9,118 bases of DNA. Source: Opitutales bacterium. GTDB taxonomy: Bacteria; Verrucomicrobiota; Verrucomicrobiia; Opitutales; UBA2987. The DNA is taken from positions 1-9,118 of the forward strand of contig JAJFLT010000443.1 in the NCBI GenBank assembly GCA_021772555.1, read 5' to 3'. A model generated the notes under the pieces. That model was not told where the DNA came from. It searched no databases and saw only the letters and a program-made list of their open reading frames with translations. Both the position numbers and the translations under genes were made by a program. This document shows positions 1-4,471 of this stretch, piece by piece (position 1 is the stretch's first letter; each line of letters opens with the position of its first letter).

Positions 1-991
1 GAAATTTGCTGTAATAGACGGTAGTGGTGAGCTTCAGATCCGGATTCAAATCGATGATATGCCGCAGATGCATATTGGTGTGATTGGTGTCGATGCGGTC
101 GTTGCGGGAGGCAGCATAGCGACGGTTAGGGTTTTCCGCCAGATCCTCCGTGGCCAGACCCAGATAACCCTCATCGGCATGCAGGTCCATGTAGCTTAGC
201 TTAAACTCGAAATAATTGTAGCGTTCCGTCTTGGGTTCCCAATTGGCTTTGAAAGTGTAGTCGGTGCGCGTAAATCCGGTTTCGTCCGATCCGGCGTAAT
301 CGCCGGCCCCATCAATGGTTTTAAATCCATCCGTCTGCCGATGGTAGACCTCGCCCAAAATGCCAATTTTTCCCACCTTGGAATCGTATTTCCGGCCGGC
401 ATGCCCATGGGCGCGAAAATCATTGTCGGACCCGTAATTCAGTTTGAGCATTCCAGCCGCCTGATCAGGAATCGGGGTGGAAAGATAATTGATGGCTCCG
501 CCGGTGGTGTGCGGGCCGTATTTTATCTGGCTGGAACCCTTCAGCACCTCCACTCCGGCCATGCGCCCGGCGGTGGGGGAGTAGTAGGCCGCCGGAGCCG
601 AATAGGTGGCCGGTGCCGTTAAAACGCCGTCCTCCATTACCGTTAGCTTGTCATTGCGCACGGTGTTGACGCCCCGCAGGCTGATATTGGGAAACAGTCC
701 ATAGCCTTCCTCCTCCCGCAGGTAAACGCCGGGAATTTTCCGCAAAATCTTGTTTATATCATCGAGCTGGAGGTTGCCGATGTCTTCGCTGTTCATGTAC
801 GCGCCTGAACCCGGTAGGGTAAAAATCGCTTCCTTGGAACCGATGATCTCAAATTCTTCCAATGAGCGTACTGGCCCGACAGGTTCATCCGTATCTTCTT
901 CCTGCTGTTGTGCCCATGCGTTCGAGGTTGGAAACACTGAAACACAGGTTAAGCAAATGATTGGAATAATGGGGCGGAGCCTGTTTTTCAT
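1..991 (-). CDS. FecA-like TonB-dependent outer-membrane receptor, N-terminal part (runs off left edge)
   Basis: This gene reads from an ATG at 991 leftward and is open to the window edge, giving 330 residues without a stop. A signal peptide (about 1-27, ending AWA before QQQ) is followed by a TonB-box-like stretch (LEEFEIIGS, about 44-52) and a plug domain (about 55-180). Plug motifs include IPGVYLREEEGYG, ISLRGVN, VMEDGV, GVEVLKGSSQIKYGP and TTGGAINYLS. Barrel strands then begin. The plug pattern, especially a KYGP-type motif then GGAINY, resembles the ferric-citrate receptor family (FecA). No N-terminal signalling domain fits between the signal peptide and the TonB box, so it is probably a non-transducing receptor. 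The family imports ferric chelates or other ligands across the outer membrane using TonB-ExbBD; the ligand cannot be told here. The start is supported by the signal peptide. No Shine-Dalgarno is visible in the AT-rich leader. Fur-like boxes lie upstream. The C-terminal barrel is outside the window. Confidence 0.93.
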   Translation of the reverse strand, partial: MKNRLRPIIPIICLTCVSVFPTSNAWAQQQEEDTDEPVGPVRSLEEFEIIGSKEAIFTLPGSGAYMNSEDIGNLQLDDINKILRKIPGVYLREEEGYGLFPNISLRGVNTVRNDKLTVMEDGVLTAPATYSAPAAYYSPTAGRMAGVEVLKGSSQIKYGPHTTGGAINYLSTPIPDQAAGMLKLNYGSDNDFRAHGHAGRKYDSKVGKIGILGEVYHRQTDGFKTIDGAGDYAGSDETGFTRTDYTFKANWEPKTERYNYFEFKLSYMDLHADEGYLGLATEDLAENPNRRYAASRNDRIDTNHTNMHLRHIIDLNPDLKLTTTVYYSKF

Positions 992-1036
992 TATTATTTT
1001 AAAAATTTATGTTTTGCTGCCCGTCGGGACACTTAT

Positions 1037-1079
1037 TGATATTAAGTCTCAAATTCAATATAATTGAGACCCGTTCTCA
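1037..1079 (-). promoter_or_regulatory. Two Fur-box-like palindromes upstream of the TonB receptor gene
   Basis: TGAGACCCGTTCTCA (1065-1079) has perfect 5-bp arms and matches the 7-1-7 Fur core TGAGAAT-N-ATTCTCA except near its centre. A weaker match, TGATATTAAGTCTCA, lies at 1037-1051. They sit about 45 and 75 bp upstream of the receptor ATG, where a promoter is expected; AT-rich -10-like hexamers (TATATT, TAATAT on the minus strand) lie between and inside them. A separate inverted repeat, AATTGT-CAA-ACAATT, is at 1082-1096. Fur control of FecA-type receptors is well established in general; binding here is inferred. Confidence 0.5.
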
Positions 1080-1185
1080 TCAATTGTCAAACAATTATCG
1101 TAAGTTTTCTTGAAAATTTAAAATTATTCGGGATTCGAGGAGAAAAATCCAGCGCCGGGCAGGAATTCCAGGGCAAGTTTTCCGG

Positions 1186-1218
1186 TTGACTCGTGAAACG
1201 ATTGATGCCTCCTATAGC
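1186..1218 (+). promoter_or_regulatory. Possible tRNA promoter
   Basis: TTGACT at 1186-1191 is a good -35 box. CCTATA/TATAGC at 1211-1218 could be the -10, but the spacing of 19-21 bp is longer than ideal. It ends about 10 bp before the tRNA, as expected for a tRNA transcription start. Confidence 0.35.
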
Positions 1219-1227
1219 CACTTAATT

Positions 1228-1302
1228 GCTCCCGTAGTTCAATGGATAGAATATGCGCCTCCGGAGCGTGGGATCTGGGTTCGAATCCCGGCGGGAGCAC
1301 CA
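1228..1302 (+). tRNA. tRNA-Arg (anticodon CCG, reads CGG)
   Basis: A full cloverleaf can be folded by eye. The acceptor stem is GCTCCCG (1228-1234) with CGGGAGC (1292-1298). The D stem is GTTC with GAAT. The anticodon stem is TGCGC with GCGTG around loop CTCCGGA (1259-1265), giving anticodon CCG at 1261-1263. The T arm is CTGGG-TTCGAAT-CCCGG (1275-1291). The discriminator is A1299, followed by genomically encoded CCA (1300-1302). Two G-U pairs open the anticodon stem. No duplicate of the tRNA 3' end was seen elsewhere in the window, so there is no sign that it serves as an integration site here. Confidence 0.95.
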
Positions 1303-1320
1303 CCTGTCGGCGGTGGTGCT
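1296..1320. terminator. Perfect 9-bp hairpin joining the tRNA 3' end and the yceI-like stop codon
   Basis: AGCACCACC (1296-1304) pairs perfectly with GGTGGTGCT (1312-1320) around the 7-nt loop TGTCGGC. The left arm uses the last bases of the tRNA, including CCA, and the right arm reaches the stop codon of the convergent gene. A second perfect hairpin, AGGCCGT-TGG-ACGGCCT (1321-1337), follows at once. No T-run follows in either direction, so this is not a canonical intrinsic terminator. A transcript-end or processing structure shared by both convergent genes is the most likely role. Confidence 0.45.
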
Positions 1321-1885
1321 AGGCCGTTGGACGGCCTTCCACATGAATGGTGATTTCGAGGCCGGGAAAGACTTTTAAAAACCCCATCACCTTGATCAAT
1401 TCGAGATCCCAGTCCTGATAATCGATCACCTTTTTGGCGTCGATAACGTATTTTTCGTTTTCACGTTTCAAATCAAAGGGAAACCGGATTTTCTTTTCGA
1501 CGCCGTGCAGGGAAAGGGTGCCTTCAATCACCCATTGGTTGTTCACGTGGGTGATTTTGCTGCTGGAAAATGTCCCAGTGGGATAATCTTCATGAGACAG
1601 CCATTTCAGCATCGTCTTGTCCCGTTTCTTGTTGTCCGAGTCTAGAGCGGCAAAATTGAAGGAAAACCGGGCGCTCTCGACATCACCAGTCTCGCCATTC
1701 ACCTTGATATTCAGGTCGAACCGGGTTACCTCAGAAGTAAAATCATGCAAAGTGCTTTCCCCGAACACGATCACCTTCGTTTTGGTCTCGTTGATAACCA
1801 GCGGCTGTATTTCAGCCGAAACGGCCTGAAAAACCCAGGCAATCGATAAAACCAGAATTAAAACGTTACGCGAAAAACGACTCAT
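1319..1885 (-). CDS. YceI-family periplasmic protein
   Basis: The product is 188 residues with a signal peptide (about 1-24, ending AVSA before EIQ). The rest matches the YceI-like lipocalin fold in length and motif order: STLHDF (about 44-49), a conserved acidic and polar stretch LDSDNKKRDKTMLKWL, EDYPTGTFSSS, GTLSLHGVEKKIRFPF (about 121-137) and a C-terminal VFPGLEITIHVEGR strand. YceI domains form an extended beta-barrel that binds long isoprenoid or amphiphilic lipids; some members sit next to respiratory or stress genes. The actual ligand here is unknown. The gene converges with tRNA-Arg 16 bp away. The third array paralogue ends 64 bp upstream on the same strand with no obvious terminator between them, so read-through from the array is possible. 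The Shine-Dalgarno is weak (a GGGAAAG about 17 bp upstream of the start). Confidence 0.88.
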   Translation of the reverse strand: MSRFSRNVLILVLSIAWVFQAVSAEIQPLVINETKTKVIVFGESTLHDFTSEVTRFDLNIKVNGETGDVESARFSFNFAALDSDNKKRDKTMLKWLSHEDYPTGTFSSSKITHVNNQWVIEGTLSLHGVEKKIRFPFDLKRENEKYVIDAKKVIDYQDWDLELIKVMGFLKVFPGLEITIHVEGRPTA

Positions 1886-1949
1886 AAAATTTTTGAAAAG
1901 CTTTCCCTTAATTCGATTCGCGGAAAGATCATTTTATTCCATCGAAATT

Positions 1950-2558
1950 TCAGCCTCCGGTTATCTCTTCGACTGTTTTGTATCCTCCGGCGGCGAATGA
2001 GAAGAATTTTTCATTGAATTCCGTTGTCCAAAGCCAACCATACTCGGCCGAATAGAGGTAAAAACTTAACACTTTGGGAGCAAGAATACTTCGTGTATTC
2101 ATAACAACGATATCTCCCTCCGTGACTTTCAGCCAGCCCAATTCAGGATGGTAAATCCAGGGGTACTGCTTGATATTGACATACCCGGCCGCAGGCGTAT
2201 CCACCCAGCCATCGCCCCAATCGGGATTGTAGGAATTCTCAAAGACGCCATTTCGGTAAAGAACCTGCCAATTCCCGTTTTTAGGAATAAAAAACTCCGT
2301 TTCTATTAGCGCAATAGAAGGATAATCCATTTCCAATGCGGCCTCCACCCTAGCAACCGATTGTATACAGCCAACGCCGACTATCTCCAGATGCTTCGAT
2401 ACGAGGACTTCGCTACCGCGCTGATAAACCGTCAGGATATGCAATGCATTGCAAGGGACGCCGCTAATTTCTGTAACGAACACGGTTTCGCCTCTTAAAT
2501 GTAGGTCCGCCAAAAGGGCGAGAATAGCTAAAAAATACCTTATTTTTAATACTTTCAT
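1950..2558 (-). CDS. Secreted protein of unknown function, array paralogue 1
   Basis: The product is 202 residues of unrecognised function. It has a basic N-terminus and hydrophobic core (MKVLKIRYFLAILALLA) read as a signal peptide ending near residue 22. An N-terminal beta-rich domain follows, starting ETVFVT and holding two cysteines (C36 and C64) conserved in all three paralogues, probably a disulfide outside the cytoplasm. The C-terminal part is aromatic-rich: a strictly conserved block NPDWGDGWVDT then AAGYVNIKQ, and two similar modules, YPWIYHPELGWLKV and LSFYLYSAEYGWLWTTEF. The protein ends KTVEEITGG. The two Y/W-GWL modules look like an internal repeat, possibly a carbohydrate- or surface-binding unit (inference). 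This is the most diverged copy near its N-terminus (DLHL in place of GSNS). It has its own promoter at 2639-2692 and a leader of about 74 nt, with no clear Shine-Dalgarno. Its 3' flank lacks the hairpin found after the other two copies. Confidence 0.85.
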   Translation of the reverse strand: MKVLKIRYFLAILALLADLHLRGETVFVTEISGVPCNALHILTVYQRGSEVLVSKHLEIVGVGCIQSVARVEAALEMDYPSIALIETEFFIPKNGNWQVLYRNGVFENSYNPDWGDGWVDTPAAGYVNIKQYPWIYHPELGWLKVTEGDIVVMNTRSILAPKVLSFYLYSAEYGWLWTTEFNEKFFSFAAGGYKTVEEITGG

Positions 2559-2622
2559 GTTTATCGATGTTGGGTGTTTTTTGTAATTGCTCTGGCAATA
2601 GACGCGTCGAACAGTTGAATGT

Positions 2623-2654
2623 CTTGATCAGATATTTAAAAATAAATGATCAAG
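2623..2654. repeat. 8-bp inverted repeat flanking the paralogue 1 -10 box
   Basis: CTTGATCA (2623-2630) and TGATCAAG (2647-2654) are perfect inverted arms with a 16-nt AT-rich centre that contains the predicted -10 box. In spacer 2 only the outer five pairs survive (CTTGA at 3517-3521, TCAAG at 3544-3548), and copy 3 lacks them. An operator or leader hairpin is possible. Confidence 0.45.
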
Positions 2655-2692
2655 GCCATTTGTAAAGCCATCGCGGGTTTTTGCATAGTCAA
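2639..2692 (-). promoter_or_regulatory. Promoter of paralogue 1 with conserved upstream element
   Basis: Minus-strand -35 TTTACA (2661-2666) and -10 TATTTT (2639-2644) are 16 bp apart. TTGACTATGCAAAA (2679-2692) ends 12 bp upstream of the -35. The same three parts, with the same 12-bp offset, occur in front of all three paralogues, which is comparative evidence that they are functional. The expected transcription start is near 2632. Confidence 0.6.
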
Positions 2693-2753
2693 AGAGGCTA
2701 TGTTTTGGTTGATTCCTCTTAAACGCGAGCGACCCACGTACAACATTAATTCT

Positions 2754-2781
2754 CCACTGGTCCTAGTGCCGCGGCCAGTAG
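2754..2781. other. Conserved hairpin in 3' flank of paralogue 2
   Basis: This is the counterpart of 3649-3676. CCACTGG (2754-2760) faces CCAGTAG (2775-2781) with one mismatch, and the inner pairs CC (2762-2763) and GG (2773-2774) are set off by an unpaired T2761. It lies about 40-65 nt after the stop of paralogue 2. There is no T-run on either strand, so a simple intrinsic terminator is unlikely. Confidence 0.4.
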
Positions 2782-2819
2782 TCTCGAAGTTCAATGATTC
2801 TCTTTGCTTCGTTGTAAGT

Positions 2820-3452
2820 TCAGCCTCCGGTTATCTCCTCGACTGTTTTGTATCCTCCGGCGGCGAATGAGTAGTATTTTTCATTGAATTCCGTTGTCCA
2901 AAGCCAGCCATAATTGGGCGAATAGAGATAAAAACTTAAAGCTCTGGGAGTAGTTGGAGTATTTAACTGATCACGATTCGAAAAAACGATATCACCTTCG
3001 GTGACTCTCAACCAGCCCAGTTCTGGATGGTAAATCCAGGGGTACTGCTTGATGTTAACATATCCGGCTGCCCGCGTATCGACCCAGCCATCGCCCCAAT
3101 CGGGATTGTAGGCATTCTCAACCACGCCGTTTCGGTAGAGAACCTGCGATTTTGCGTTTTTAATATTAAAAATATCCACTTCTCTCAATGCGATTGAAGG
3201 ATAATCCATTTCCAATGTGGCCTGGAGTCGATTAACCGAAACCACAGCCGCACAAATAACATTGAGTTCCTCCACATGCTTCGTTACAATCACATCACTT
3301 CCTTGTTGATAAACAGTAAGGATATGCAATGTGTTACCACAAGAACCGGAGCCTTCATTAAGTTGCGTAACGAGCACGGTTTCTCCCATGGAATTTGAGC
3401 CCGCCAAAAGAGCGAGCGTGGCTAGTAAATATCTTATTTTTACAGATTTCAT
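2820..3452 (-). CDS. Secreted protein of unknown function, array paralogue 2
   Basis: The product is 210 residues starting at MKSVKIRYLL. An in-frame ATG further upstream (3587) is rejected because it would begin outside the conserved promoter and the extra residues have no counterpart in the other copies. The signal peptide is about 1-22 (LLATLALLAGSNSMG). The mature N-terminus ETVLVTQL is shared with the other copies. Cysteines C38 and C67 correspond to C36 and C64 of the others. The C-terminal half carries NPDWGDGWVDT, YPWIYHPELGWLRV and LSFYLYSPNYGWLWTTEF, ending KTVEEITGG. It is a few residues longer than its sisters owing to insertions near the first cysteine (NEGSGSC) and in the linker between the two aromatic modules (FSNRDQLNTPTTPR). 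Function is unknown; export is inferred. It has its own promoter at 3533-3587. Confidence 0.85.
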   Translation of the reverse strand: MKSVKIRYLLATLALLAGSNSMGETVLVTQLNEGSGSCGNTLHILTVYQQGSDVIVTKHVEELNVICAAVVSVNRLQATLEMDYPSIALREVDIFNIKNAKSQVLYRNGVVENAYNPDWGDGWVDTRAAGYVNIKQYPWIYHPELGWLRVTEGDIVFSNRDQLNTPTTPRALSFYLYSPNYGWLWTTEFNEKYYSFAAGGYKTVEEITGG

Positions 3453-3532
3453 GCTTATCGATGTTGGGTGTTTTTTGTAATTGCTCTGGTAATAGACGCG
3501 CCGAACAGTTGAATGTCTTGAGCAGGCTTTTA

Positions 3533-3587
3533 AAAATAAACCATCAAGGCCGGAATGTAAAGTCACTACGTGATTTTGCATAGTCAA
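3533..3587 (-). promoter_or_regulatory. Promoter of paralogue 2 with conserved upstream element
   Basis: Minus-strand TTTACA (3556-3561), 17-bp spacer, TATTTT (3533-3538). TTGACTATGCAAAA (3574-3587) lies exactly 12 bp upstream of the -35. Between them, at 3562-3572, this copy alone has the small palindrome TCAC-TAC-GTGA. The middle of the element differs from copies 1 and 3, while both ends are identical to them. Confidence 0.6.
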
Positions 3588-3648
3588 GGAGAGTATGCTT
3601 TGGTTGATTTCGCTTTAACGCGAGCGAACCGCGTACAACATTATTTCT

Positions 3649-3676
3649 CCACTGGTCCTTGTGCCGCGGCCAGTGG
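3649..3676. other. Conserved hairpin in 3' flank of paralogue 3
   Basis: CCACTGG (3649-3655) pairs perfectly with CCAGTGG (3670-3676). Inner CC (3657-3658) pairs with GG (3668-3669), leaving T3656 bulged and a 9-nt loop. On the minus strand it follows the stop of paralogue 3 by about 40 nt, and no U-tract follows. The form (imperfect stem with an extrahelical base) invites comparison with recombination hairpins, but the outer arms are asymmetric and no integrase is present. Confidence 0.45.
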
Positions 3677-3714
3677 TCTCGAAGTTCAATGATTCTCTTT
3701 GCTTCGTTGTAAGT

Positions 3715-4329
3715 TCAGCCTCCGATGATCTCCTCGACTGTTTTGTATTCTCCGGCCGCGAATGAGTAGTATTTTTCAGTGAATTCCGTTGTCCACAGCC
3801 AGCCATAATCCGCCGAATAGAGGTAAAAACTTAACGCCTTGGGAGAAGAACCATAGTGGGGTTTTTGCTTAACCATCTTTCCCTCGGTGACTTTCAGCCA
3901 TCCCAGGTCGGGATGGTAGATCCAGGGGTACTGCTTGATGTTCACATACCCGGCGGCAAGGGTATCCACCCATCCATCACCCCAATCGGGATTGTAGGCA
4001 TTCTCCACGACGCCGTTTCGGTAGAGAACCTGCGATTCTTCTAAGCCAGCATTATTATTAAAAATACTCACTTCTCTCAGTGCAATGGAAGGGAAATCCA
4101 TTTCCAATGTGGCTTCGAGCAGAGTTACCACGTCCAAACAAAAAACACGGATCCGCTCCGCATGCTTCGTCACAATCACATCGCTTCCCAGTTGATAAAC
4201 CGTCAGGATATGCAATGCACCACAAGTGTCGCCGTTAAGTTGCGTCACGAACACGGTTTCGCCCCTGGAATTTGAGCCCGCCAAAAGGGCGATGATGGCT
4301 AATATTAAACTTATTCTTACAGATTTCAT
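3715..4329 (-). CDS. Secreted protein of unknown function, array paralogue 3
   Basis: The product is 204 residues, starting MKSVRISLIL. An earlier in-frame start at 4389 is rejected because it lies inside the promoter. The signal peptide is about 1-22 (ILAIIALLAGSNSRG), then ETVFVTQL. Cysteines C36 and C64 are conserved. The C-terminal aromatic region has NPDWGDGWVDT, YPWIYHPDLGWLKV and LSFYLYSADYGWLWTTEF, ending KTVEEIIGG. The linker between the two aromatic modules (GKMVKQKPHYGSSPKA) is basic and unlike the linkers of the other two copies. It is the first copy of the array in transcription order and is divergent from threonine synthase. Its leader (about 39 nt) is shorter than those of the other copies, although the 20 bases next to the ATG are shared. 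Function is unknown. Confidence 0.85.
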   Translation of the reverse strand: MKSVRISLILAIIALLAGSNSRGETVFVTQLNGDTCGALHILTVYQLGSDVIVTKHAERIRVFCLDVVTLLEATLEMDFPSIALREVSIFNNNAGLEESQVLYRNGVVENAYNPDWGDGWVDTLAAGYVNIKQYPWIYHPDLGWLKVTEGKMVKQKPHYGSSPKALSFYLYSADYGWLWTTEFTEKYYSFAAGEYKTVEEIIGG

Positions 4330-4374
4330 GCTTATCGATGTTGGATGTTTATGAATGTTTTGATTCCGCAATTT

Positions 4375-4429
4375 AAAATAAACGGACATGCCCTTTTTGT
4401 AAAGCCATCGCGGGTTTTTGCATAGTCAA
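4375..4429 (-). promoter_or_regulatory. Promoter of paralogue 3 with conserved upstream element
   Basis: Minus-strand TTTACA (4398-4403), 17-bp spacer, TATTTT (4375-4380), with TTGACTATGCAAAA (4416-4429) 12 bp upstream. The stretch 4396-4429 is identical over 34 bases to 2659-2692, although the rest of this leader has diverged. This block also forms the 5' leader region of the divergent threonine synthase gene. Confidence 0.6.
4397..4426 (+). promoter_or_regulatory. Possible promoter of threonine synthase gene
   Basis: Plus-strand TTGTAA (4397-4402), 18-bp spacer, CATAGT (4421-4426) is a moderate sigma-70-like match placed about 45 bp before the chosen start. It lies wholly in the block that is also the array promoter, so the two divergent promoters would overlap. 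The same plus-strand match occurs at 2658-2689, where no plus-strand gene exists, which weakens the call. Confidence 0.25.
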
Positions 4430-4471
4430 GGATGCCCAAGCGCTACTTGCGAACTTGCCCCTGGGGGGAGA

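Larger units (their letters stand above)
2559..2819. repeat. Array spacer 1, homologous to spacer 2
   Basis: This non-coding spacer between paralogues 1 and 2 aligns over its whole length with 3453-3714. From its right end it holds the 3' flank of paralogue 2 with a hairpin (2754-2781), then the upstream element and promoter of paralogue 1 (2639-2692), an inverted repeat around the -10 (2623-2654), and the leader. The leader next to the ATG (2561-2590) is almost identical to the equivalent part of spacer 2. The open frames crossing it on either strand are not conserved in the sister spacer and look spurious. Confidence 0.85.
3453..3714. repeat. Array spacer 2, homologous to spacer 1
   Basis: This spacer between paralogues 2 and 3 is homologous end to end with 2559-2819. 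It carries the hairpin at 3649-3676, the promoter of paralogue 2 at 3533-3587 and the leader. The half near paralogue 3 (about 3640-3714) is especially well conserved, including an 18-base run TCTCGAAGTTCAATGATT shared with spacer 1. A minus-strand open frame covering 3615-3806 overlaps the end of paralogue 3 and is considered spurious. Confidence 0.85.

Noticed and set aside
1228..1302. tRNA-Arg as an integration site of a genomic island containing the array
   Set aside because: No direct repeat of the tRNA 3' end and no integrase gene appear in the window, and the yceI-like gene lies between the tRNA and the array.
2646..2870. 74-residue plus-strand reading frame across spacer 1
   Set aside because: It is antisense to the end of paralogue 2 and to its spacer, and is not conserved in spacer 2.
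3453..3587. N-terminal extension of 45 residues on paralogue 2 from an ATG at 3587
   Set aside because: It begins upstream of the conserved -35 and -10 boxes, has no hydrophobic export character, and the other paralogues lack it; the signal peptide starting at 3452 fits better.
2754..3714. Integron gene-cassette array with attC sites
   Set aside because: The hairpins have an unpaired base and inverted ACAAC/GTTGT words nearby, but the arms are asymmetric, the R-box consensus is poor, and no integrase is seen; tandem duplication explains the spacer similarity.
3615..3806. 63-residue minus-strand reading frame in spacer 2
   Set aside because: It overlaps the conserved 3' end of paralogue 3 in another frame and crosses the hairpin; the sister spacer does not preserve it as a comparable protein.
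1950..4329. CRISPR-like repeats in the array region
   Set aside because: The periodicity is about 870-895 bp and reflects whole gene-plus-spacer duplications, not short direct repeats with unique spacers.
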